Source: a virus. From it: a stretch of 64,000 nt of DNA. Below are positions 18,628 to 27,530 of this stretch, piece by piece. Location of the stretch: positions 62,001-126,000 of IMG/VR virus record IMGVR_UViG_3300031952_000001; one strand, written 5' to 3'. The notes below the pieces were generated by a model. The model had not been told where the DNA came from. It saw only the letters and a program-made list of their open reading frames with translations, and searched no databases. The first letter of the stretch is position 1. Every line of letters begins with the position of its first letter. Position numbers and translations under genes: made by a program.

Positions 18628-19176
18628 ATGGAGTCATTCGTTCTTCAGAATACCGGTCGAGGGCAGATCGCCTTCATGCTCAACCCTCCAGTCCACATGG
18701 AGGAGGGGATGCCGAAACACAAGAGGCGCAAGGCTCTCCGCGAGAACGTGCAGAGCATCGTGATCCCCCAGGCCGGCTCCGTCGACCTGGTGGAGAAGAC
18801 GGGCCTCTCGGTGAAGGTCTTGCGGCAGCTGCCCGAGATCCTCACCATTCTGCGCAACCCGAACGTGCGGTGGGTCGAGGATGTGAACGCACCGACCACT
18901 CCTCCAGCCGAGCCGAAGCCTGCGCCGCTACCTCCGGTGGAAGCTCCAAAGCCAGTTCCTGTTCCGGTCGAGCCCGAGCCCGCCCGTGAGGTGGTCGTTC
19001 CGCCTCCGCCGGCTCCGGTTGTGGAAGCGCCTCCGGCTCCGGAGCCCGAGAAGGCTCCAGAGGCTCCCCCGGCAGCGATGCCGGCCGGTCTGCCTCCGGG
19101 AGCGTCCCCAGAGCCGGTTCGTACGGGCAAGACCAAGGGTGGGTACAACAAGGCAAAAGGGAACTCGAAGCCCTAG
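18628..19176 (+). CDS. Hypothetical protein with Pro-rich tail
   Basis: 182 residues; AAAGGAGTAGTC precedes ATG 18628. The N-terminal 85 residues look folded (GRGQIAFMLNPPVHMEEGMP; VKVLRQLPEILTILRNPNVRWV). The next 80 are Pro/Ala/Val/Glu repeats ending in a basic tail (KTKGGYNKAKGNSKP). Architecture suits a tether or linker in a particle. No family recognised. Confidence 0.62.
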   Translation: MESFVLQNTGRGQIAFMLNPPVHMEEGMPKHKRRKALRENVQSIVIPQAGSVDLVEKTGLSVKVLRQLPEILTILRNPNVRWVEDVNAPTTPPAEPKPAPLPPVEAPKPVPVPVEPEPAREVVVPPPPAPVVEAPPAPEPEKAPEAPPAAMPAGLPPGASPEPVRTGKTKGGYNKAKGNSKP

Positions 19177-19188
19177 TGGAGGTTCCTT

Positions 19189-19800
19189 TTGCTCGTCAAG
19201 CTCAACACCCGTGCTTTCGTGGACGACTTCGGGCTCCTCGTCGAGGGGCCCGAGCCTTTCATCCACATGTACGAGTCCGGTGTCGTGCGGGTGACCTCGG
19301 GCATGAAGATCATCCCGGTCGTGAAGGTCAAAGGCCGGTGGGTGGAGAAGGACGCCAAGCTCACTTGTGAGGTGGCCGACACCCACGAGAAGAAGATCCG
19401 CGGCTTGCAGATGCACACGGCCCTGGGGCGGAACAGAGGTCTGTTCTTCCCGTACGCAGGACCCACCGACGTCACCTTCCACCAAGGCACGGTCCCCTTC
19501 CCACTCGACATCATGTTCATCCGGGAGGGTTCCGTGATCCAGATCGAGCGCAACACGAAGGTGGGCGGTTCTGATCGGTGGTCCTGCAAGGGGTGCGACA
19601 GCGTGATCGAGGTGACCGCCGGATTCTGCGAGGACAAGAAGATCAACGTAGACGATCAGCTCATCTTCTTCGCCTACTCCGATCAGGACATCCAGGCCTA
19701 CGAGGCGGACAGGGTCGCGATCCAGAACGAGGAAGTGATCAACCCGAGCGAGTGCATCGCCAGCCTGGCGAGCGCGATAGTGGGTGGTGAAATTGACTGA
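19189..19800 (+). CDS. DUF192-domain protein
   Basis: 203 residues from TTG 19189, with TGGAGG 8 nt upstream. The middle follows the DUF192 (UPF0127) pattern: CEVADTHEKKIRGLQMHTAL, then GLFFPYAGPTDVTFHQGTVPF, then PLDIMFIREGSVIQIERN. The fold is a small beta barrel of unclear biochemical role in bacteria. Here it has extra N- and C-terminal parts and an unusual C-K-G-C pair near residue 128. Its function in a phage is unknown. Confidence 0.68.
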   Translation: MLVKLNTRAFVDDFGLLVEGPEPFIHMYESGVVRVTSGMKIIPVVKVKGRWVEKDAKLTCEVADTHEKKIRGLQMHTALGRNRGLFFPYAGPTDVTFHQGTVPFPLDIMFIREGSVIQIERNTKVGGSDRWSCKGCDSVIEVTAGFCEDKKINVDDQLIFFAYSDQDIQAYEADRVAIQNEEVINPSECIASLASAIVGGEID

Positions 19801-20167
19801 CAAGCTCCCAGATACGCTGTTCGGCTACATCCTGTACTTCGACGGTTCGGTGATGCGGGCTCTCTCTGATCGCAACACCGCAGAGAGCGTCTGGGAGGCG
19901 GTGTTCTCGGCGCGGGCGAAGCCGAGATCGATCATCAAGTTCTGGAACCCACCGAACGGTGGGAAGTACACGGACATCTGGGTGGACGCGACCAAGGTGA
20001 TCGCGGTGCGTACCGCTGACGAAGAGATCTCGATAGCGCAGCCCAATCTGGAGTTGCAGCGCAGGGCCGATCAGCAGCGGCGTGAGGCCCAGCATGCAGC
20101 CCAGCGGGGCGGTCGCGTGACCATAGGGCAGGAAGCCATCCCTCATGGGGCTGGTAGAAAAAGGTAG
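19784..20167 (+). CDS. Hypothetical protein
   Basis: 127 residues from GTG 19784, overlapping the DUF192 gene end; TTG 19793 is an alternative. The first 85 residues form a plausible small alpha/beta domain (LFGYILYFDGSVMRALSD; YTDIWVDATKVIAVRTAD). A Gln/Arg/His-rich helical tail follows. No family recognised. Confidence 0.55.
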   Translation: MVKLTDKLPDTLFGYILYFDGSVMRALSDRNTAESVWEAVFSARAKPRSIIKFWNPPNGGKYTDIWVDATKVIAVRTADEEISIAQPNLELQRRADQQRREAQHAAQRGGRVTIGQEAIPHGAGRKR

Positions 20168-20173
20168 GGGACG

Positions 20174-23100
20174 ATGTCGAAGTTCAACCAGCTGATGGAA
20201 AAAGAGCACGTTCGGAACCACCCGATGTTCCGAGGCTTCGATGATCGCCTCAAGGCGGCTCGCGAGAGGCTGAGCCGGAAGTCTGCCGCCCCCGATCTGA
20301 GGGACGTCTTCTCCTCCCAGAAGGCGGTGGGTCTCGGGACGAACGACCGCTCGGTGCGGGCGTACATCCAGGAGGCCGCCCTGTCGGCGCGCTCGGTGCT
20401 CGACATGTGCGAGTTCCCGATGCTGCCGCAGATCTCGTTCAACAACGTGAAGAGTGTCAAGATGGCCGCCCACGACGACAGCCAGGTCGTCGATGCGGAG
20501 ATCCTCTTCAACGTGCGCATCTGCACGAAGTCGGGAGCGATCCGGCAGGCGCTCATCCCCGTGGTCGTGTCCCGAGGCGTGGTCGTGCCGCCGTCGACCC
20601 TCATCTACGATCAGCAGATGAAGGTGATCGCGCAGAGCACCATCGACGAGATCGTCCAGCGGAACACCTCCTACCAGCTGCCGCCGATGCGCCGGATGTA
20701 CGATCCGCCGCTGCGCGGCGAGGAGCTGGATCGCGCCGCGTCCGAGCGGAACACGCTGGGCTGGATGCCGCGCGAGGTGGTCACGGACGGGATGGGGATC
20801 CGGCACAGCCGGCGTGAGGCCGCCTTCGAGTCCTACGCAATGAGTCTCACGGGCCAGGACCAGACCAACCCAGGCACGCCGAGCAGCCTGGCCGGTCAGC
20901 CTCCGGCCGGCGTCACGCAGAGTGACGCCACGCAGCTCTCGAACCCTGCGACGGATCCAACCATGGCTGGTGTTCCCGGTGGGGAGAAGACCCCCTACGG
21001 CCAGTACGCCGAGTCGGGGAGCGCGACGGACAGCTTGTACCGGCAGATCCTGGCGCAGCCGACGATCATGCAGCAGGTCCAGGACATCCTGACCCCCTCG
21101 CGGGAGACCCTCATTGACAACATCTCGCAGATGATCAGTCCGATGATGTCGGTGCTCGGTCTCCGGACGGAAGATGTCGAGTGGGACTTCCTGCTCGACG
21201 ACCTGAAGGCCGGGCTCGGCGGGACGACCGCCTCGAAGATCGGCAAGGCCGAGGTCCGCAAGGTCGCGCTCATGATCGCCGAGTACGCGACCGGCCGGCG
21301 CAGGTTCGGCCGGAGGCGGGCGGCAGCTGACACTGCGACCGCGCTCGCTGAGATGACGACCTACCTCCAGAGCGCGCAGGACACCTTCAAGCCGGACGAG
21401 CTGGCCTACTACCAGCAGATCGCGCAGGAGGCCCAGTCCGCGCTCCAGGGCGGCGACGAGCAGACGGCGAGGGACCTCCTGGTGGAGCTGGAGAACGCCT
21501 TCTCCTTCACCGACGTCCCGCAGGAGCAGGAGGTCCCGACCGACTACTGGCAGACCTTCACTGCGAACTGCAAGAAGCTCGCGCAGCAAACCAACCTCGT
21601 GAAGGAGCTGGAGGTCGACGAGGACGACAACCGGCCGATGAAGCGGTACATGCCGGCCGGGTACGATCTCGTGCTCGAAGACATGGTCAAGGCGGAAGAG
21701 GGCGGGCTGGACACGTTCCCGCGGCCGTACTCGCACATCGAGCGGAACTACATCCTCCGCAGGTACCCGACCTGCTCCCGGGACAAGTGGCTGCCGCACC
21801 TCATCAACGACGGCTTCGCGCTGAACCCGTACGGCAAGGGCCCGAACCGTGGTCGGCCGGTGCGGGAGGGCTCGAAGAAGGCAGGGCAAGCTCCCAACAT
21901 CATCGCCAACCTGGGGGATGTGAACTACATCGATTACGGCGGCCTCCTCATCGTGGACAACGGGGGTGGCCCGCAGGGCTGGCTTATCGAGGTGGACGAT
22001 TCCGACAGTGGTGGTGGTTGGCAGTGGGAGAAGACCGCGAAGTGGATGCTCTACAGGTTCGACATCGAGAAGTTCAAGATCGCCACCGACGAAAGCGGTT
22101 CGTATCTGGTTCCTGACTCCTACCAGCCCGAGTGGGGCCCCGCGTCGAAGTACGAGGAGTGGTTCGCGGACAAGCTGGGCGACGTAGCCGGTAGCTCGGG
22201 GTTGCCTGACCAGGACTTGATCTCAGATCTGACTTCAGATGATCCTGTGGTGCGCGGCGGGGCCTACAGAGAAATCATCGGCTACTTCGGTGCTCACGAG
22301 TTTGATTCGTACCCGGAGACGTACAACGCCAAGGAGATTCATGCGCTCTTTGGCGAGGAGTACCACGGCGGCGAAGACGAAGAGCTGGAAGAGGAGCCCG
22401 AGGAAGGCTTCGGCGAGGAGCCCGAGGCCCCCATCGAGCCCAAGCTCTCGCGGTCGGCTCAGATGGACGACGAGGGCGAGGAAGAGTCCTGGGAGCCGAA
22501 CGTCCGGGCGAAGAAGGACCTCAGGACTTCCGATGGAGACCGCATCAAGGCGGGCACCGGAGGGTTCCTGATGTGGGCTCGGGGGGACATGATCGAAGTG
22601 CTGGTCCCGCCCTCGATCCAGGACTCCTTCAAGCGGGAGGACTGGGAGGACATCGGTCCGGTGTCTCCGCGGTCCGCTCAGAACGAACCGTACCCGGGGA
22701 TGGCTGTTTCTATGGCTGTGGGCCAGGCCAAGCAATCCGGGGGCTCCGAAGAGGATGCGCTTCGGATTGCCCTGGAGAGCCCCGTGCTGAAAGGGGTACC
22801 TCGGGATCAGGTTGCCGAGATGATCCGTAAGGAGTGGTCCTGGGAGCCGAAATCTTCCACCCCTTCGACGGGGGGTCCTGGTTCCTTGGACGACGAGTTC
22901 GAGGAAGAGGATGAGATCGATCCGAACCTCAACCCCGTCATCTATCTCGACAACATGGATCACGAAGATGGGATGGTCACGGTGCACATCGCTGACCCCC
23001 GCGCAGGGGAGTTCGCGGAGAATGATCAGAGCATCCAGGGCTCCAACTGGGAGTCCGATGGTCCGGACTTCGCGTACGCGATCATCATGGACTCCCCGAC

Positions 23101-23203
23101 GCTCGTGGAAGACCTGAAGAAGGACGGGTACAACGTCAACGACGACGAATACTACCCGATGACAGCAGAGGAGCTTCAAGCTCTCGACCCCATGAACAGG
23201 TAG
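20174..23203 (+). CDS. Giant multidomain protein, probable virion-associated
   Basis: 1,009 residues; AGGTAGGGG upstream of ATG 20174. Residues 1-220 form a folded region (FDDRLKAARERLSRKSAAPD; ILFNVRICTKSGAIRQALIP) followed by Gly/Pro/Thr linkers. About 290-460 is helical, about 500-720 a mixed domain rich in aromatic residues, about 735-765 a Glu-rich linker. The end has two small acidic domains. Motifs GRRRFGRRRAAAD (near 375), LSRSAQMDD (near 757) and SPRSAQNEP (near 831) match the recurring R-x-A-Q type. I recognise no capsid, tail or enzyme family. Confidence 0.75.
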   Translation: MSKFNQLMEKEHVRNHPMFRGFDDRLKAARERLSRKSAAPDLRDVFSSQKAVGLGTNDRSVRAYIQEAALSARSVLDMCEFPMLPQISFNNVKSVKMAAHDDSQVVDAEILFNVRICTKSGAIRQALIPVVVSRGVVVPPSTLIYDQQMKVIAQSTIDEIVQRNTSYQLPPMRRMYDPPLRGEELDRAASERNTLGWMPREVVTDGMGIRHSRREAAFESYAMSLTGQDQTNPGTPSSLAGQPPAGVTQSDATQLSNPATDPTMAGVPGGEKTPYGQYAESGSATDSLYRQILAQPTIMQQVQDILTPSRETLIDNISQMISPMMSVLGLRTEDVEWDFLLDDLKAGLGGTTASKIGKAEVRKVALMIAEYATGRRRFGRRRAAADTATALAEMTTYLQSAQDTFKPDELAYYQQIAQEAQSALQGGDEQTARDLLVELENAFSFTDVPQEQEVPTDYWQTFTANCKKLAQQTNLVKELEVDEDDNRPMKRYMPAGYDLVLEDMVKAEEGGLDTFPRPYSHIERNYILRRYPTCSRDKWLPHLINDGFALNPYGKGPNRGRPVREGSKKAGQAPNIIANLGDVNYIDYGGLLIVDNGGGPQGWLIEVDDSDSGGGWQWEKTAKWMLYRFDIEKFKIATDESGSYLVPDSYQPEWGPASKYEEWFADKLGDVAGSSGLPDQDLISDLTSDDPVVRGGAYREIIGYFGAHEFDSYPETYNAKEIHALFGEEYHGGEDEELEEEPEEGFGEEPEAPIEPKLSRSAQMDDEGEEESWEPNVRAKKDLRTSDGDRIKAGTGGFLMWARGDMIEVLVPPSIQDSFKREDWEDIGPVSPRSAQNEPYPGMAVSMAVGQAKQSGGSEEDALRIALESPVLKGVPRDQVAEMIRKEWSWEPKSSTPSTGGPGSLDDEFEEEDEIDPNLNPVIYLDNMDHEDGMVTVHIADPRAGEFAENDQSIQGSNWESDGPDFAYAIIMDSPTLVEDLKKDGYNVNDDEYYPMTAEELQALDPMNR

Positions 23204-23206
23204 GTC

Positions 23207-23464
23207 ATGAAGCTCGGCCTCAACAGCGCTGCTCTGAGACGGGTCGCCCAGGCTCTTCGCTTGGGCCAGGCCGCCGAGCAGCAAGGCCTCGATTGGAGGG
23301 ACCTCCAGGACCTCTCCGTCGAGGTCACCGCCGCGGTCGAGCAGCAGGACCTGCGCCGGCTCATGGAGGCCGTCGAGGACATGACGAGCCTCATACTCTC
23401 CAACATCCAGATGCCGGCGGAGACGGACGTCAGCGGGGCCTTCCCTCGTACAGGGAGCAGGTAG
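23207..23464 (+). CDS. Short helical protein with the shared N-terminal motif
   Basis: 85 residues. Begins MKLGLNSAALRRVAQAL, a member of the G-[IVL]-x-x-x-[GA]-L-x-R-[VL]-A family described in the findings. The rest is helical (DLQDLSVEVTAAVEQQDLRRLMEAVEDM). AGGTAG lies just upstream. It sits between two larger proteins of the same group. Confidence 0.65.
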   Translation: MKLGLNSAALRRVAQALRLGQAAEQQGLDWRDLQDLSVEVTAAVEQQDLRRLMEAVEDMTSLILSNIQMPAETDVSGAFPRTGSR

Positions 23465-24502
23465 ATGCTCTCTATCGGCATTCAGGATCAGGGTCTTTTT
23501 CGTCTTGCGCGGAAGATGGGGATGGGGTTCCTCGCGGATCCGCCGATCCCCTACGGTGAGAAGTACAAGGGCGTCATCGAGTATCCAGGCTTCCACACGA
23601 CCAAGGACTTCGACATCGCAGCTGCCTACGCCGGCCAGAGGGTGTACTACTCGTACACGAGCCAGGACGAGGACGGCACCCACTACGTCACGGACTACCC
23701 CGTGGTCGTGGCGCTCAACATGGCCGGGCACCACGCTGTGACCGACTACGACGCCATCGAGATGGTGAAGCCGGGGCTCATGACCGCCCTGGGTGAGATC
23801 GTGAAGGGCGGGTACGGCGAAGACGGCCTGACGGAAGACTCTACCGATGATGAGATCCGGAATGCTGCCGACCACTACACGGAGATGGCAGGCGATTCCG
23901 AGAGGGATCAGCAGGACGATCCCATAGGGTACATCACGGAGGATGCGTTCTCTCACTTCGGGAATGCCCTTTGCATGATCCAGGAGGACGAGAGGTTCCC
24001 GGATGCCGTGCGCCTCTTCATGCAGACCGGGGAGTTCCCGGACGAGCTTCTGATCGAGGCGACGAATCAGTTCCGCTACGAAGAGGATGTGAATGAGAAG
24101 CGTGTCGTAGGTGTCTGGTACCTGACCCCCATGGCAGGGGAGGCCGTTACCTATGACGCTCAAGAGACCGACGAAGGGGATGAGAACAGCGAAGTTTCTA
24201 TCGATTCTCGGTGGCCTGGGTTCGATGTGCCTTTCGAAGATGACCTGATGGGAGGGATGGAGAGTTTCAACTCTCAGCAGGTCTACGAAGGTGAGGCTTC
24301 TGGGATCCAGGAGGAAGGCCCCCAGCTCCCTCTGTTCACTCCTGAGCAGCTCCCGCCACCAGAGCCTGACATCCAGTACCACGGGACCACATACCTGAGA
24401 CTCCTTCAGGCGGCCCCCTTCTTGGCTGATATACTGCCGGTACCTCCAAGCCCTCCGTTCCGAGCGGAGGAGCAGGAGATGTCCCAGGCGGTTGGAGAGT
24501 AG
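23465..24502 (+). CDS. Protein with shared N-terminal motif; possible ADP-ribosyltransferase-like fold
   Basis: 345 residues. Begins MLSIGIQDQGLFRLARKM (shared motif). Residues about 40-95 read YPGFHTTKDFDIAAAYAG ... YPVVVALNM, similar to the F-x-T-x-D-x-x-x-A-x-x-Y-A plus hydrophobic strand of ADP-ribosyltransferase-type folds. Near the C-terminus YHGTTYLRLLQAAPFL resembles the HGT motif that normally comes first, so the order looks permuted. Phage ADP-ribosyltransferases such as T4 Alt are packaged in the head, which fits the suspected role of the N-terminal motif. The fold assignment is tentative; no catalytic Glu is assigned. Confidence 0.6.
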   Translation: MLSIGIQDQGLFRLARKMGMGFLADPPIPYGEKYKGVIEYPGFHTTKDFDIAAAYAGQRVYYSYTSQDEDGTHYVTDYPVVVALNMAGHHAVTDYDAIEMVKPGLMTALGEIVKGGYGEDGLTEDSTDDEIRNAADHYTEMAGDSERDQQDDPIGYITEDAFSHFGNALCMIQEDERFPDAVRLFMQTGEFPDELLIEATNQFRYEEDVNEKRVVGVWYLTPMAGEAVTYDAQETDEGDENSEVSIDSRWPGFDVPFEDDLMGGMESFNSQQVYEGEASGIQEEGPQLPLFTPEQLPPPEPDIQYHGTTYLRLLQAAPFLADILPVPPSPPFRAEEQEMSQAVGE

Positions 24503-24503
24503 A

Positions 24504-25928
24504 ATGAGCACCGATTCCTTCACGACCATGATCCGCGGGTTCGACGTGACGGTCGAAGCCGCTGAGTCCTCGGATACCTACAAGGTCCACGTCGTCGAGG
24601 GTGGCGGTGTTCCCTGGACGGTGGAGCTTCCGATCAACCTGGAGAACTTCGAAGGTCAGGAAGATGATGACGTCGATGGTTCCAACGAGCTGCTGACCCT
24701 GGTGGCCGAGGCGGCTGTGGACTTGTTCGAATCTTCCCGCGATACCCTGGGGCAGGGTGCCGGTGCGTTGGAGGTTGCTGCAATGAAGAAGACTCAAGGT
24801 ACGATCACGGCGTGCGGCAGCGAGTGGCAGGACTACTACCTCCAGCTCAAGGGCACCACCTTCGAGGGCAAGGCCGAGGAGCTGGTCAAGCAGTGGCTCG
24901 ACCTCAACCTCAACGAGCCCGAGTGGGAGGACAAGACCAAGGACCTCCGCAAGGAGAAGCAGAAGCTCATCTACGAGCTGAACCTGCTGGAGCTGGAGCT
25001 GCTCAAGAACAGCCCCGAGCAGCAGATGCTCATCATCATGGCGGGTCGCAAGAGGGCCTACCTGAACGACATCGAGATCCCACTCTACCTGGACATCTTT
25101 GCAGGTAGCCCGCAGGAGGCCGAGGCCGTCAACATCATGAAGGGGATCCTCGACATCGACGAGCGCATCCAGAGCACCAACGACACCTGCGAGGGGTGGG
25201 ACGAGCACTGGAAGCAGGTGGAGTCCATAGAGATGCAGCTCCAGGACCTCATCCTCACCTCGGTGCAGGAGCACGCGATCCACACCCCCTCGGGCGCAGC
25301 CGGCGCTCCGAACATGGCGAACGACATCGCCGAGCTGATGGAGGGGATCGATCTGCACGCGCCGCTGTCGGCTCGCAAGAGGGCACAGCTGCTGGCTGAC
25401 GACGGGTTCGAGAGCGTAGAGCGGTTCGGTCCGGACGAGAGTGCCGATCCCTATGAGGATGGATACCAGGCGGGTCTGAAAGGATCTTCTCCTGCGGACA
25501 ACCCCTACCGTGGCGATTCTGGGGGTTTCGATCAGTGGGTGGAAGGCCTCAACGACGCGAGAAGCAAGAAGCGGTCTCGCCGCGCCTTCGAGGAGTTCGA
25601 AACTGCCGAGGACCGCGAGACCGAGGGCGGCGAGATCCGGCACGACCTCGACACCGGCTGCATCGACCCCGAGGACTACAAGTTCGAGCCGAACCAGAAG
25701 GTGACGCTCAACAAGAAGCTGGAACTCATGATCGGCGGCGGCGTGCCCAAGGACTACGCCAAGGGCACCTCGTGCGTGGTCGAGTCTCGCTACGACGGCG
25801 AGGGAGACTTCTACTACGTCCGCTTCGAGGACGGCCAGATGGCCCGAGTCCTCTTCAGCGACCTCACGGGAGGGAAGAAGAAAGAGTCCTCTTTCTTCGG
25901 CTACATGGAAGGCCTGCTGGAGGCGTAG
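24504..25928 (+). CDS. Large acidic protein of unknown function
   Basis: 474 residues from ATG 24504. N-terminal beta-type domain (TMIRGFDVTVEAAESSDTYK), central coiled coil (KDLRKEKQKLIYELNLLELE near residue 155), then a linker with ARKRAQLLADD (near 291) and KKRSRRAFEEFE (near 357), both of the R-x-A type. A C-terminal small domain (residues about 390-460) looks beta-rich and SH3-like (KGTSCVVESRYDGEGDFYYV). No family recognised; the surrounding genes suggest a virion component. Confidence 0.68.
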   Translation: MSTDSFTTMIRGFDVTVEAAESSDTYKVHVVEGGGVPWTVELPINLENFEGQEDDDVDGSNELLTLVAEAAVDLFESSRDTLGQGAGALEVAAMKKTQGTITACGSEWQDYYLQLKGTTFEGKAEELVKQWLDLNLNEPEWEDKTKDLRKEKQKLIYELNLLELELLKNSPEQQMLIIMAGRKRAYLNDIEIPLYLDIFAGSPQEAEAVNIMKGILDIDERIQSTNDTCEGWDEHWKQVESIEMQLQDLILTSVQEHAIHTPSGAAGAPNMANDIAELMEGIDLHAPLSARKRAQLLADDGFESVERFGPDESADPYEDGYQAGLKGSSPADNPYRGDSGGFDQWVEGLNDARSKKRSRRAFEEFETAEDRETEGGEIRHDLDTGCIDPEDYKFEPNQKVTLNKKLELMIGGGVPKDYAKGTSCVVESRYDGEGDFYYVRFEDGQMARVLFSDLTGGKKKESSFFGYMEGLLEA

Positions 25929-25929
25929 C

Positions 25930-26244
25930 ATGCTGGCGTTCGGCATCACCGACTCTGGGCTCCTTCGTCTGTCGCAGCTCTTGGCTCCTGCCGCGGAGCA
26001 GGAGAGTGCTCAAAACCCTCAAGTCGAGATCTACTGGTGGGAGGAGGACAACCCCCTCGAAGGCGGTTGGGTCTGGCACTTCGTAGGGGTAGACGAGCTT
26101 GTACATCCCATCGAAGGCAAGCTGGGCAAGAATCCTTCTGCGGATGACGAGGACCTGAAGTTCGAAGCCACCATGGATCCGGAGTTTCCTGGCGGCGACG
26201 TTCGGTTCGTGGTAGACCGGGACAACACTCCGATCTTCGGGTAG
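25930..26244 (+). CDS. Small acidic protein with the shared N-terminal motif
   Basis: 104 residues. Begins MLAFGITDSGLLRLSQLL (shared motif). The remaining 80 residues look like one small beta domain (PQVEIYWWEEDNPLEGGWVW; EGKLGKNPSADDEDLKFEAT). It starts 1 nt after the previous stop. Unknown function. Confidence 0.65.
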   Translation: MLAFGITDSGLLRLSQLLAPAAEQESAQNPQVEIYWWEEDNPLEGGWVWHFVGVDELVHPIEGKLGKNPSADDEDLKFEATMDPEFPGGDVRFVVDRDNTPIFG

Positions 26245-26250
26245 GACACC

Positions 26251-26466
26251 ATGACGAGACACTTCATAGGACTCCTGATCGTGACCGCCTTCTTGACCCT
26301 CCTGTTCTTCCACGGCTGCACCAACCCCATGGTGCCCCTCGTGCAGGCGAAGTACCCCGAGTGCCAGCTCATCTCCTACGACGAGCTGGGCGGGGGCTAC
26401 CTCGAAGCGAAGCTCCAGTGTGGCCCCGTGATCAAGGTCGTCAAGATGCGGGATAGTCGCCAGTAG
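26251..26466 (+). CDS. Short membrane-anchored protein, possible lipoprotein
   Basis: 71 residues. One N-terminal hydrophobic segment (FIGLLIVTAFLTLLFF) followed by HGC, close to a lipobox though the -3 position is atypical. The rest is a short polar domain with two more Cys (about 36 and 56). It could sit on the host membrane outer face, for example in exclusion or lysis. Inference only. Confidence 0.58.
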   Translation: MTRHFIGLLIVTAFLTLLFFHGCTNPMVPLVQAKYPECQLISYDELGGGYLEAKLQCGPVIKVVKMRDSRQ

Positions 26467-26469
26467 ACA

Positions 26470-26865
26470 ATGTTCGAGACCTACCAGCTGGACCAGCGGC
26501 AGTCCCTCCCTTTGGAGTCCAAGATCCGCCTGGCGATGATGCGCATCAAGGCTTGGCACGATCACTGGGACGGCGAGGGCCTGGTGGTCGTCGACAACGG
26601 CTCCTTGGCCTCAAAGGTACTTGTACACTTGTCCAGTGAGTTGGACCCGGGCATCCCGAGCATCTACCCCAACGACAGGTCTCCCGCCTACCACCCTATC
26701 GTGCCTTTCATGGTGGGTGGCGACCTGGAGAGCAAGAGGGATTGGCTGAAGAACGGATGCAACTCCCTGGGCTCTGAATGCCCTCAGTGCCGGCCGCTCA
26801 GTGTGTGGCTGGACGAAGACATCCACAAGTACGTTGTCGAAGTCATGGGGAAATCGGACGTGTGA
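26470..26865 (+). CDS. Degenerate PAPS-reductase-like protein
   Basis: 131 residues. The layout follows phage PAPS reductase/ATP-pyrophosphatase proteins: strand plus loop LVVVDNGSLASKVLVHLSSE where relatives have SGGKDS, then IPSIYPNDRSP, and C-terminal W-L-K-N-G-C-N-S-L and C-R-P-L-S-V-W-L-D-E-D-I. The PP-loop is replaced by DNGSLAS and the protein is about half the usual size. It is therefore unlikely to hydrolyse ATP in the normal way. It may keep a binding role. Homology inferred by eye. Confidence 0.55.
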   Translation: MFETYQLDQRQSLPLESKIRLAMMRIKAWHDHWDGEGLVVVDNGSLASKVLVHLSSELDPGIPSIYPNDRSPAYHPIVPFMVGGDLESKRDWLKNGCNSLGSECPQCRPLSVWLDEDIHKYVVEVMGKSDV

Positions 26866-26869
26866 CCTC

Positions 26870-26898
26870 TTGACATCCTGCTTAGGCATGTTTATATT
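26870..26898 (+). promoter_or_regulatory. Sigma-70-type promoter
   Basis: TTGACA, 17-nt spacer, TATATT; about 40 nt before ATG 26939, immediately after the preceding stop. Confidence 0.8.
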
Positions 26899-26938
26899 GC
26901 GAAGGCAGGGGCATCATGCCCGGGAAGAGAGGGACGAG

Positions 26939-27406
26939 ATGGCACGGAAGGTGAAAGTCGAGATCAGCGAGGACGGGAAGGTTCTGGAGTCGGCGGTAGC
27001 GCTCAGCTGGATGGCGTTCCTGAACGGGAAGTGGACGAAGGAGCGCCCGGAGCGTCCGGGCAAGTACGTCATTGCCAACCGGGCCGGCCGGGTCACGGGC
27101 GAGGTGTTCGTCTTCTACGACGCCGAGACCAAGGAGCTGACGGCGCGGGTGCGCGACGGCGCGCTGTGCACGATCAAGGAGCTGGACGGGGAGCACATCT
27201 GGTGGTGGTCCCGGGCCATGCCCCAGCTGATGCCGGCCGCGGTGCCGAGGAAGCTGGGAGAGCGCGTGACCGAGGAAGACGTGTTCGGCACGCCCTCGGA
27301 GATCGAGAACCACCGCAAGTGGCTCCAGCAGCGCGAGAAGAACTACCGGGAGTCCGGGAGATCGCACCTGGTGGCCGTTCCGGAGGCGGGTCCTGAACTC
27401 AATTAG
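26939..27406 (+). CDS. Hypothetical protein behind its own promoter
   Basis: 155 residues; AGAGAGGGACGAG precedes ATG 26939. N-terminal beta strands (ARKVKVEISEDGKVLE), then W-K-type aromatic residues (MAFLNGKWTKERPERPGKYV; EHIWWWSRAMPQL), which resemble the small domains that phages place in accessory proteins with PGKY/W motifs. No known family is assigned. It has an individual strong promoter. Confidence 0.62.
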   Translation: MARKVKVEISEDGKVLESAVALSWMAFLNGKWTKERPERPGKYVIANRAGRVTGEVFVFYDAETKELTARVRDGALCTIKELDGEHIWWWSRAMPQLMPAAVPRKLGERVTEEDVFGTPSEIENHRKWLQQREKNYRESGRSHLVAVPEAGPELN

Positions 27407-27432
27407 ACAGCTCGGCCCGCTCGACTTCTATG

Positions 27433-27491
27433 GGGTCCTGCGGTTGGAGACGGCTCCGACGCTGTTCTACCCGCCGTACGCCGCAGGACCC
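27433..27491 (+). repeat. 11-bp inverted repeat in a 194-bp non-coding gap
   Basis: GGGTCCTGCGG at 27433-27443 is perfectly complementary to CCGCAGGACCC at 27481-27491. The 37-nt interior can also pair partly. No T-tract follows, so this is not a standard terminator. It may be an RNA structure or a protein site. Confidence 0.6.
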
Positions 27492-27515
27492 TCACCACAG
27501 ACCTGCCACAAGTTC

Positions 27516-27530
27516 GTGTATGCTATACAC
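27516..27530. promoter_or_regulatory. Operator-like palindrome
   Basis: GTGTAT-GCT-ATACAC is a perfect 6-bp inverted repeat around 3 nt, about 70 nt before ATG 27601. It contains TATGCT/TATACA, so it could overlap a -10 element. Immediately downstream CCCAC...GTGGG (27530-27545 region) forms a further hairpin. Confidence 0.4.

Noticed and set aside
22235-24529. A minus-strand open frame of 764 codons
   Set aside because: Same reason: shadow of plus-strand genes with good ribosome sites and motif content.
12619-26244. Assignment of this block as capsid/tail structural genes by position
   Set aside because: No portal, major capsid, tail tube, tape-measure or terminase signature is visible; only a general virion association is suggested.
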